Shown here: positions 8,833-16,236 of the stretch, in pieces | Layout of the letters: every line of letters begins with the position of its first letter | Numbering within the stretch: position 1 is the stretch's first letter | Source of the DNA: Hymenobacter nivis | GTDB taxonomy: Bacteria > Bacteroidota > Bacteroidia > Cytophagales > Hymenobacteraceae | Assembly (NCBI RefSeq): GCF_003149515.1 | Contig: NZ_CP029145.1 | Span: 2,294,001-2,358,000, forward strand | DNA length: 64,000 bases | Direction of reading: 5' to 3' | Position numbers and translations under genes: made by a program | The notes under the pieces: generated by a model | Database searches by the model: none | What the model saw: the letters and a program-made list of their open reading frames with translations, nothing else | What the model was told of the DNA's origin: nothing

Positions 8833-10734
8833 ATGCCCGACCCCGCCGCCCCCCTGCCCTACCTCGTTTTCGACTTCGACTCCACCTTCACGCAAGTGGA
8901 AGGCTTGGATGAGCTGGCCGCCATTGCCCTCGCCGGCCAGGCTGACCAGGCCGGGCGGGTGGCCCAGATCAGGGCCCTGACGGACCAGGGGATGGCGGGC
9001 GAAATCGGGTTTCAGGAGTCGCTGGCCCGGCGGCTGGCACTGCTGGGGGCCCACGAGCGGCATTTGGGGCCCCTGGTGGCGCGGCTCAAAACCAGGGTCA
9101 GCGAGAGCATCCGGCGCAACGGCGACTTCTTCCGGCAGCACGCCGAGCGCATCTACGTGGTGAGCAGCGGGTTTCGGGAGTTTATCGAGCCGGTGGTAGC
9201 CGAGTTTGGCATTGAAGCCAGTCATGTGCTGGCCAACACGTTCACGTTTGACGCCGAAGGCAACATTACCGGCTGCGACGCGGCCAACGTGCTCAGCCGC
9301 GACGGCGGCAAGATTCGCCAGCTCGTGCTGCTCGACCTGGAGGGGCCCGTGTACGTGGTGGGCGACGGCTACACCGACTACCAGATTCGGGAGGCCGGGC
9401 TGGCCCACCGCTTCTACGCCTACACCGAAAACGTGGTGCGCCCTACCGTGGTAGCCCGCGCCGACGAAGTATTGCCCACTTTTGACGAGTTTTTGTATCA
9501 GCTGAAATTACCGATGACCCTTTCGTACCCCAAGAACCGCATCAAGGTCCTGCTCCTCGAAAACCCCGACGCCCGCGCCGCCGAGCTCTTCCGCGCCGAA
9601 GGCTACCAGGTAGACGAAGTGAAGGGGGCCCTGGACGAGGCCGAACTCATTGCCCGCATCGAAGGCGTGAGCCTGCTGGGCATCCGCTCCAAAACGCAGG
9701 TGACCCAGCGCGTGCTCGACGCCGCCAACCGCCTCATCGGCATCGGCGCCTTTTGCATCGGCACCAACCAGATTGACCTGGCCGGGGCCATGAAAAAGGG
9801 CGTGGCCGTGTTCAACGCACCCTTCAGCAACACCCGCTCGGTAGTGGAGCTGGCGCTGGGCGAAATCATTATGCTGGCCCGCCGCATCCCGGTCAAAAAC
9901 CCAAAAATGCACGCCGGCGAGTGGGACAAGTCGGCCGGTGGCTCGTTTGAGATTCGGGGCAAGACGCTGGGCATCATCGGCTACGGTAATATTGGCTCGC
10001 AGCTCTCAGTGGTGGCCGAGGCCGTGGGTATGAAGGTGCTATACTACGACGTAGCCGAAAAGCTCCAGCTCGGCAACGCCGTGAAGTGCAAAACCCTAGA
10101 AGAACTGCTGCCCCTGGCCGACGTAGTGACACTACACATCGACGGCCGCACCGAGAACCAAGACTTTTTTGGGGCCCCGCAGTTTGCCCTGATGAAGCCG
10201 GGGGCCCTGTTCCTCAACAACGCCCGCGGCCACGTGGTGGACGTGCCCGCCCTGGCCGCCGCCCTGCGCAGCGGCTACCTCGGCGGCGCGGCGGTGGACG
10301 TATTTCCGCACGAGCCCAAAACCAACGCCGAGGCCTTCGAGAACGAGCTGCGCGGCCTGCCCAACGTGCTGCTCACGCCCCACATCGGCGGCAGCACGGC
10401 CGAGGCCCAGCGCAACATCGCCGAGTTCGTGCCCGAGCGCCTCATGGAGTACACCAACACCGGCAACACCCAGCAGAGCGTCAATTTTCCCAATATCCAG
10501 CTGCCTACGCAGCAGGCCCATCGCCTTATTCACATCCACGCCAACGTACCCGGCGTGCTGGCAAACATCAACAACGTACTGGCTCAGCACCACGTCAACA
10601 TCCTGGGCCAGTACCTGAAAACCAACGAGCACATCGGCTACGTGATAACCGACATCGATAAGGAGTACGACCAGGACGTGATTCAGGCCCTGCGGGCCGT
10701 GGAGCACACCATCAAGTTCCGGGTGCTGTACTAG
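8833..10734 (+). CDS. serA: Fused phosphoserine phosphatase / 3-phosphoglycerate dehydrogenase
   Basis: 633 residues joining two serine-pathway enzymes. Residues about 8-225 form a HAD phosphatase of SerB type: DFDST (motif I, nucleophile D14), VVSSGF (motif II) and VVGDGYTDYQI (motif IV, about 175-185). Residues about 235-545 form an NAD-dependent D-3-phosphoglycerate dehydrogenase: IIGYGNIGSQ (about 384), catalytic Arg in NNARGHVVD, and His in LLTPHIGGSTAEAQRN. Residues about 560-633 form an ACT domain (HIHANVPGVLANINNVL), the usual serine-feedback site. The protein therefore covers the first and last steps of serine synthesis; the middle aminotransferase SerC is not in the window. ATG 8833 is chosen over an upstream in-frame GTG because it follows the CATCTTTG promoter box directly. 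Confidence 0.9.
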   Translation: MPDPAAPLPYLVFDFDSTFTQVEGLDELAAIALAGQADQAGRVAQIRALTDQGMAGEIGFQESLARRLALLGAHERHLGPLVARLKTRVSESIRRNGDFFRQHAERIYVVSSGFREFIEPVVAEFGIEASHVLANTFTFDAEGNITGCDAANVLSRDGGKIRQLVLLDLEGPVYVVGDGYTDYQIREAGLAHRFYAYTENVVRPTVVARADEVLPTFDEFLYQLKLPMTLSYPKNRIKVLLLENPDARAAELFRAEGYQVDEVKGALDEAELIARIEGVSLLGIRSKTQVTQRVLDAANRLIGIGAFCIGTNQIDLAGAMKKGVAVFNAPFSNTRSVVELALGEIIMLARRIPVKNPKMHAGEWDKSAGGSFEIRGKTLGIIGYGNIGSQLSVVAEAVGMKVLYYDVAEKLQLGNAVKCKTLEELLPLADVVTLHIDGRTENQDFFGAPQFALMKPGALFLNNARGHVVDVPALAAALRSGYLGGAAVDVFPHEPKTNAEAFENELRGLPNVLLTPHIGGSTAEAQRNIAEFVPERLMEYTNTGNTQQSVNFPNIQLPTQQAHRLIHIHANVPGVLANINNVLAQHHVNILGQYLKTNEHIGYVITDIDKEYDQDVIQALRAVEHTIKFRVLY

Positions 10735-10783
10735 AGCGATTTCCAGGTCAGCACTCTACCCTACTAAGATCGGGGGCATAAAA

Positions 10784-10835
10784 ACGGGGCAGTCCGACCT
10801 TTGGGGTTCCTACACCAAAGGTCGGACTGCCCCGT
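10784..10835. repeat. Long hairpin in the IS leader
   Basis: A near-perfect stem, ACGGGGCAGTCCGACCTTT against AAAGGTCGGACTGCCCCGT, encloses a short loop. It lies inside the IS between the left end and the transposase. Hairpins here can stop outside transcription entering the transposase gene; that role is an inference. Confidence 0.75.
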
Positions 10836-10860
10836 AAAGCAAGGCCTCATTGCCAAAATT

Positions 10861-11946
10861 ACGACCGTTCTCCAACACGTGCCCCTGGTGCGGAATCTGG
10901 CGCGGTAAAAATTCATTGCCCACTTCATTATTGGGCTGATAAAGAGCCGCAACGTGCAGTTTTGCGAAGTGGCCCAGCACCTGAACGACGCCGTCAAGCC
11001 CGCCTCGAACGAACCCCGGGTTCAGGGCTTTTTTCGGGAGGTTGACCTGGACTACCTGGTGTTGGCCCGCTTGCTAGTCAGATTTTTACCAGTCCAGAGC
11101 AAGCTCCGCCTGTACCTGGACCGGACGGAGTGGGCTGCCGGCCAGTGCCGGGTCAATATTTTGCCCGTGGCCGTGGGCCAGGACGCGTTTCAGGTGCCGC
11201 TCTACTGGGAGTTGCCCGACAACCGCAGCGGCAACTCCAATGCCGCCCAACGCAGCGCCGTGCGCGAAGTCTGCCGGGCCGTGCCGGGCCACGAGCGGGT
11301 CGGCCTGGTGCTGGGGGACCGGGCGTTCGTGGGCCATGCTTGGTTCAAGTGGCTCCAAGACAGCGGGCTGAATTTTGTCATGCGCCTGCCCCGGCATCAC
11401 CTGCTGCCCGATGCCCACGACCAGCGCCAGGCCATTGCCGACCTGAAGCTGGCCATTGGGCAGGTGCGCCACTTTGCCCAGCGGCAGGTCGACGGCATCT
11501 GGGGACAGGTCTGGGTCAAAGCGTTGGCCGGGGGCGACTTCCTCTTCCTCTTTGGCACCGCCGGCTTGCCCGACCTGGGACAACTCTACGCCCGGCGCTG
11601 GACCATTGAGCAGTGCATTCAGAACCTGAAAGGGCGCGACTTTCAACTGGAAAACAGCCACTTGCGCTGCCGCCACGAGCTGCGTAAGCTCCTGGCCCTG
11701 GTCACATTCACCTACGCCTTTTGTTTGAGTGTGGGCCAAGCCGCCGACCAGCGCACGCCCATCGCCCGCAAAAACCACGGCTATCGGGCCACGAGTCTGG
11801 CGCGCAATGGCCTAAGCATCTTGCGTCAAACCACCCGCCCAGCCACTGGTACCCGGCACAAACTGGTCCGATTAGTTGAAGCCTTATTAGATTGGATGGT
11901 GCGACAACTGACTAATTTTCAAACGCCTGTGAAAATAGTAGGATAG
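10861..11946 (+). pseudogene. IS4-family DDE transposase, N-terminus cut by TAA
   Basis: The frame is open from the IS leader but has an in-frame TAA at 10906-10908. Before it lies ITTVLQHVPLVRNLAR and after it KFIAHFIIGLIKSRNVQF, both normal transposase N-terminal sequence. From a GTG at 10954 it is open for 330 codons. The catalytic residues are present: Asp in YLDRTEW, Asp in VGLVLGDRAFVG, and the IS4 signature Y(2)R(3)E(6)K in YARRWTIEQCIQNLKG. A product started at the GTG would lack roughly 30-45 N-terminal residues of the DNA-binding part. Probably inactive, though internal initiation or a sequencing error cannot be excluded. Confidence 0.75.
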
Positions 11947-12042
11947 AGTACTCTGAGAGGCCACCCGAGTAGGTGGAGAAGATGGACGCCAGGTGAGCAT
12001 GGCCACTTATTTGGATAGCCTCGTAAGCGCGAGCGCGGGGTT

Positions 12043-12078
12043 AAAAAAAAGCGCCGGGCCTGGGGGCCCGGCGCTTTG
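12043..12078. terminator. GC-rich terminator hairpin
   Basis: The stem GCGCCGGGCC / GGCCCGGCGC has eight A before it and TTT after it, so on the minus strand it reads as stem plus U-tract. It separates the IS from the genes on the right. The rest of 11950-12223 holds only the 12141-12199 hairpin. Confidence 0.6.
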
Positions 12079-12140
12079 CCGTCTCGTTTTCTACTGGGGT
12101 CTCTAGGGCAGCTCCTAAGTCAGTGTACGTGTTTTAAGAG

Positions 12141-12199
12141 AGTTAAAAGTGGAGAGTTAAAATCTTTTCGGATTGCTCTTTAACTCTTCACTTTTAACT
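12141..12199. repeat. AT-rich inverted repeat
   Basis: AGTTAAAAGTGGAGAGTTAA pairs with TTAACTCTTCACTTTTAACT, one mismatch in 20, around a 19-nt loop. It is just downstream of the minus-strand coiled-coil gene (stop at 12224-12226). It lacks a T-run and is much more AT-rich than its surroundings, so it looks like a small repeat element and not a classical terminator. Confidence 0.7.
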
Positions 12200-12223
12200 A
12201 AGTACAGTCGTGCGGAAACCGCT

Positions 12224-13075
12224 CTAGTGGTGGGCCATCTGGTTTTTGTCGCGCTGAATCTCACGCTGGTCGCGCACTTTTTGCAGGCGCTCCCGGGCCA
12301 GCTCGCGCTTGTCCTGGGCTTGCTCCCGGTGGTCGGTCTTAGCGTCCTGGCGGTCGGCCCTCAGGTCGGTCTTGTTGGCGGCCAGGTGGTCCTTGGTCGC
12401 GTCCAACTTGCCTTTGTCCTTGGCCAGGATGGCCTCGTGGTGCTTGTAGGCCATTTCGTCCTTGTGCAGCTCGCCCTTATCGGTCTTGAACTCTTTGGTA
12501 TCGCGGGCCAGCAGGCCGCGGTCGTGCTCGCGGGTGCCCAGGTCGTGGGTCAGCTTTTCCTTGGCCGTGGCAAGGCCCGCTTTAGCCGTGGCCAGCGCCT
12601 GCTCATCGGCGGCTATCCGGGCGGACGAAGCCCCGCTTTTGACGTCGGAAATCACCTTCTGGGCATCCGTCTGCACCGTGCCGCGGTCGCCCTTCAGGGC
12701 CACGTGGTCGGTGGCCAGGGCCTGGTTATCGCCTTTGAGCAAGGCCTTGTCGGTGCTCTTATCGGCGCGGTCGAGCTTGAGGTCGGCGTGGTCGAGGGCC
12801 ATGTCGTGGCGCCCGTGGCGCAGGTCGGCCCGCTGTTCGGCCAGGGCTTTTTCCAGGGCGGCCACGCGCTTTTCTTCAGCCTTGATGGTGGCCTTGTCGG
12901 CGGTAATGTCGGCGGCGTCCTTGGTGAGGCCCGTCCGGGTGCTGGCAATCTCGGTTTCCAGCTTCGCAATCCTCTCCTTTACCTGCTGGAGCTGCTGCTC
13001 GTCTTGCGTAAGGTTTTGGGCATGGCCGGCGTAGCTGCCCAGGCAGACAATGGCTGCCAAAATAATTTTTTTCAT
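12224..13075 (-). CDS. Secreted Lys/Asp-rich coiled-coil protein
   Basis: 283 residues from ATG 13075. MKKIILAAIVCLGSYAGHAQ is a signal peptide with cleavage after HAQ. The mature protein is almost entirely charged helix: EQQLQQVKERIAKLETEIAS, then repeats of a K-D/x-D-x-A-L pattern (TADKATIKAEEKRVAALEKA, ALDHADLKLDRADKSTDKAL and similar). It ends in a very basic QKVRDQREIQRDKNQMAHH. Such proteins are periplasmic or surface rods; no enzyme motif is visible. The open frame extends 40 codons further upstream, but only 13075 gives a signal peptide. The strong K/D periodicity suggests internal duplication. It is the downstream neighbour of the outer-membrane barrel gene (same strand, 312 bp apart). 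Confidence 0.75.
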   Translation of the reverse strand: MKKIILAAIVCLGSYAGHAQNLTQDEQQLQQVKERIAKLETEIASTRTGLTKDAADITADKATIKAEEKRVAALEKALAEQRADLRHGRHDMALDHADLKLDRADKSTDKALLKGDNQALATDHVALKGDRGTVQTDAQKVISDVKSGASSARIAADEQALATAKAGLATAKEKLTHDLGTREHDRGLLARDTKEFKTDKGELHKDEMAYKHHEAILAKDKGKLDATKDHLAANKTDLRADRQDAKTDHREQAQDKRELARERLQKVRDQREIQRDKNQMAHH

Positions 13076-13387
13076 GGAAGTGGAAAAACGGGGGTGAATG
13101 AAAGGCAAAATGTGAACGTCGGCTCGGCCCCGGGCTGGCGCACGCCTGGGCCCGCCGGCAGCGGAAGTGCTTGATTGAAAACAGAAATAATGCAAAGGCC
13201 GGCCGCGACAGCCAGCGGACGGGGGTGCGGGGCCTTCGCGGCCGGCCCGGCCCCCGTGCCGCGCCCCTGCTCCGCCGCCGAAGGGCTAGCGAGAGCAAGT
13301 ACGGTGGTTGGAACCCGCCATGGGCCCAAGGTTTAACTCGCGTTAAAAAACAATCTTTTTTTTATTAATCAACTATTAATCAGTTGT
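13076..13387. other. Intergenic region, 312 bp
   Basis: I see no gene here. The right part is GC-rich with CGGCC runs (13198-13262). The left of the barrel gene has a small palindrome, TTTAACTCGCGTTAAA (13332-13347), followed by an A/T-rich tract just beyond the barrel gene's stop. The tract could serve as its terminator. Confidence 0.4.
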
Positions 13388-14341
13388 TCACTTGCCTTGC
13401 CGGCTGGTGTTCCAGCTGTAGCTGAGGGAGAAGCTGACGAAGCTTTTGGCCCCGAAGCCGGCTTCGTCGTCCTCGTGCGGAAGCTTGATGGGGAGGGCAT
13501 AGTTGTAGGTGGCTCCGAGCGTCAAATGCCCGATGCGGGCTTTCACGGGCAGGGCCAGGTTCCAGCCCATGAGGCCGAAGTCGTTGACTTGCTCGGTAAT
13601 GGGGGCCGCGGCGGTTTTTTTGGTTTTTTTGGCTTTGGCGGCCTGCACTACTTTGGGAGAAAAGATTTGGTAGCTCGTGTTTTCGGTACCAATGATGGCC
13701 GACAAGCTGGGCAGCACGAACAGCTTATCGATGAAGCCCAGGTGTTTCCAGGCCTGGTAGCCCGAGAGCGAGGGTACCAGACGGTGCCCGGTTTGGCCGT
13801 CGCCAAACAAAAAGGCGTAGCTGCTGCCCAGGCTGAGCGGCCCGAAGTCGTAGCTCAGCAGCAGCCCGCCGGTGTTGGCCAGCACAGCCGAGCCGCTTGC
13901 GTTGTAGAAGTACCGGTCGTACGAAACGTTATACAGCAGCTTGCTACCCAGCAGGTTGCCGTAGCCCAGGGAGAAGTCGGTGAGCACGTAGCTGGGGGAC
14001 GCTTGGCTGTAGAAGCCGCCCGAGACGCCCGCGTAGGCCCCGCTGCGGTGGTTGTAGAGCAGCGACGGTGTGGTTGCACTCTGCCGGACGCCGTAGTCGC
14101 GCCCGGCAAACAGCACCCGGGCGGCGTAATCAAGCCGCAGCACCACCTGCGAAGGTAGCCCCGCCGGCCGGGCGGCCAGGGAATCGGCGCGCGCCGCTGG
14201 CGGCAGTATGGGCTGGGCCTGGGTGCGGTGCGGGGCCACGCCAAGGCAGGCCAGAAAGCCAAGCAAAAACAACCTGTTCGCCACCGTGCGCGCCAGAAAA
14301 GTGTGGAGGGGCCCGGCCGCCGGCGCGGGCCAGCGGCCCAC
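13388..14341 (-). CDS. Putative outer-membrane beta-barrel protein
   Basis: 317 residues at most. The N-terminus has a hydrophobic stretch RLFLLGFLACLGVAP followed by HRTQAQ, a signal peptide. The ATG at 14341 leaves 19 residues before it, and a GTG at 14284 would place the signal peptide at the N-terminus, so the start is uncertain. The mature part shows alternating beta-strand sequence with aromatic girdles (SGAYAGVSGGFYSQASPSYV, LLYNVSYDRYFYN) and ends SFVSFSLSYSWNTSRQGK, typical of barrel strands. A lysine-rich loop (AKAKKTKKTAAA) interrupts the barrel near residue 240. The function is unknown; it resembles uncharacterised Bacteroidota barrel proteins next to secreted proteins. Confidence 0.65.
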   Translation of the reverse strand: MGRWPAPAAGPLHTFLARTVANRLFLLGFLACLGVAPHRTQAQPILPPAARADSLAARPAGLPSQVVLRLDYAARVLFAGRDYGVRQSATTPSLLYNHRSGAYAGVSGGFYSQASPSYVLTDFSLGYGNLLGSKLLYNVSYDRYFYNASGSAVLANTGGLLLSYDFGPLSLGSSYAFLFGDGQTGHRLVPSLSGYQAWKHLGFIDKLFVLPSLSAIIGTENTSYQIFSPKVVQAAKAKKTKKTAAAPITEQVNDFGLMGWNLALPVKARIGHLTLGATYNYALPIKLPHEDDEAGFGAKSFVSFSLSYSWNTSRQGK

Positions 14342-14531
14342 TCCTGGCCCGGTGGGCCCTTGCCAGGTAAGAGCCCCAAAGCCGCTCAGCGTTTAATCCG
14401 GTTTCCCTTATTGGGCTGCTTTCTTTCCGCTGGCCCTGGCGGACGGCCCGGTGCAGCCCCCGCACGCCAGCAGGCAACCAAGGACGCGGCGGGCAGGTTG
14501 GGCAGCCCAGGCAGGGCCTGGGGCGTGCCGC

Positions 14532-16012
14532 TCAGCGGCGAGGCCTGGCGGTGGATGGGCTGCCAGCGGTGGTGAGCAGCGCCGCCGTGGCCGCCACGGC
14601 CCCTACCGCGCCGGGCAGGGCCACCGACAGGGTTTCGGCGAAGGGCGAGGGGCAGGCGGTGGCCACGGGGGGCCCCAGGGCCCCGGCAGCCCGCACGATG
14701 GCTACCACGGGCGAGTAGGCCACGGTGCCGTCCGGGTCTTCCTGGCGCAGGCGGTAGTAGGCGGTGCCGGCAGCCAGGCCGGTAGCGTCGGCAAACTCGT
14801 AGCTGAGGGCGCTGCTGCTGCCAGCGGCGGCTACGCTGCCCACGGCGACGAACTCGGCGCCCACGGCACGCTCAATTACGAAGCGGGCGCTGTTTTTTTC
14901 CGAAGCAGTGGCCCAGCGCAGCACGTTGGCACGGGCCGTGGCTTGGCCGGTAAAGGCCGTGAGCGTAACGGGCAGCGGCGCCGGCTGCGTTTGCTCGTAG
15001 CGGAGCAAGGTGCCGTTGGCGTTGCCCACGTACAGGTCGAAAAAGCCGTTGCCGTCGATATCGGTAATGACCAGGGCCGCGCTGGGCGTACTGATGTTGG
15101 TGCCTTTGTCGTCTGTGAGGGTATTCAGCAACTTGAATTTCACGGAATTGGCCGCAGACTGCGTGTAGAGGACAGTGGTACCGGCCTTGTTGCCGAGCAG
15201 CATGTCGAGGTAGCCGTCGCCGTTGTAATCGGTCAGCAACGGCTTGGCCCCGTCGCCGGCGTCAATGACGGTGCCATCGACCAGCTTACATTTGGCTAGG
15301 AGGATTATTAAACGTGAGCGAACTGGCAGCCATTTGCTCGTAGCGGAGTATGGTGCCGTCGTTACTGCCCACCAGCACGTCGAGCAGGCCGTTACTGGCG
15401 AGGTCGGTCATCGCGGGCCGGGCGTACGAGCCGTTGGTGGGGGCGCTGGCCGTGGCCGTGCCGTAGGGGTTGGCAAAAAGCAGGGTCCGATTGAAGCGCA
15501 GCGCATCGGTACCCGTGGCAGCTACTTGCTCGTAGCGCAGCACCCGACCAATTTCCTCGCCTACCAGCAGCTCCAACAGGCCGTTGCCGTCGAGGTCAGT
15601 CAGGGTAGGCTTGGCGTACTTGGTGTTGGCGTTGTTGACGTCGCCCACGGTCAGGGCAATGCCGTTGGCATTTTGCAGCAGCGTGCCGGGGCCGAAGTTA
15701 GTCGACTTAGCAGCCGATTGCTCATACTACCGAATGGTGCCGTCGCCTTGGCCCAGCATCAGGTCCACCAAGCCGTTGTTGTTGAGGTCGCCCATCGTGG
15801 GGGTCGAGTAGTTGCCCGTGGCCGTGACCACGTTGCCAGGCGCCACCTGAGCAGCATACTTCACATCCGACGACTTGCGGGTGATGCCCAACTTAGGTGC
15901 CGTGAGGGCCGTGCCCTTCGTAGTAGTGAGGCGCATGTAGCCCGTAGCCGCGGCCGGCGGCATCACCACCTGCACCTACTGGCTACTTCCTTTACCATTA
16001 CCGCTACCGATG
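14532..16012 (-). pseudogene. FG-GAP/VCBS-repeat secreted protein, 3' part, decayed
   Basis: The minus strand encodes VCBS/FG-GAP repeats (TMGDLNNNGLVDLMLGQGDG, LTDLDGNGLLELLVGEE, LTDYNGDGYLDMLLGNKAG) and then a stretch like that before T9SS sorting domains (VLRWATASEKNSARFVIERA, YYRLRQEDPDGTVAYSPV). It is broken by TAG at 15976-15978, TAG at 15727-15729 (before YEQ, where sister repeats read RYEQ), a frameshift near 15287 (SQM stops; CKLVDGTVIDAG continues) and a frameshift near 14570 in the C-terminal domain, whose remains continue to about 14420. Its 5' part lies at 18546-18770; the interval is an insertion. Intact, it would have been a surface or secreted repeat protein. Confidence 0.8.
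16003..16012. repeat. 10-bp direct repeat, left side of the insertion
   Basis: GCTACCGATG here is repeated at 18546-18555. The two copies bracket 16013-18545 exactly at the points where the split FG-GAP gene rejoins in frame, as expected of a target-site duplication. Confidence 0.75.
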
Positions 16013-16157
16013 CAGGGCTTACGCATCAAAAATTCTGCACCTTTTTTCTAGCTCGTGAGGGCACATTTGGTTCGAAAACCTGACTACCACAAATGGTTGT
16101 GAAACGGTACCGGATGCAGTAAAGGCACTCGTGCAATTTTGATGCGTAAGCCCTGCT
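16013..16157. mobile_element. Small inverted-repeat element (MITE or solo IS ends)
   Basis: About 145 bp with perfect 20-bp terminal inverted repeats, CAGGGCTTACGCATCAAAA at the left (16013 on) and its complement TTTTGATGCGTAAGCCCTG at the right. No coding frame is inside. It forms the left edge of the larger insertion. It looks like a deletion derivative of an insertion sequence with both ends kept; the family is not certain. Between it and the T9SS gene (16158-16236) I see only a short frame reading RDYRFWVTKFVIRR on the minus strand, possibly a remnant. Confidence 0.7.
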
Positions 16158-16236
16158 GCACCCCTACCGCCGGATGACGAATTTCGTGACCCAGAATCTG
16201 TAGTCGCGCCCATAGTTATCTGCAGGATTTTGGCTG

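Larger units (their letters stand above)
10753..11949 (+). mobile_element. IS4-family insertion sequence, about 1.2 kb
   Basis: The ends match as inverted repeats: left ACTCTACCCTACTAAGAT (10753-10770) and, on the other strand, right ACTCTATCCTACTATTTT (11932-11949). They agree at 14 of the outer 15 positions. One transposase frame fills the element, preceded by a long hairpin. No clear target duplication is visible at the flanks. It lies directly downstream of the SerB-SerA gene. Confidence 0.8.

Noticed and set aside
16013..16157. CRISPR or riboswitch reading of structured repeats
   Set aside because: Repeats are in inverted pairs without regularly spaced direct copies or spacers, and no aptamer core such as the FMN element before ribF was found.
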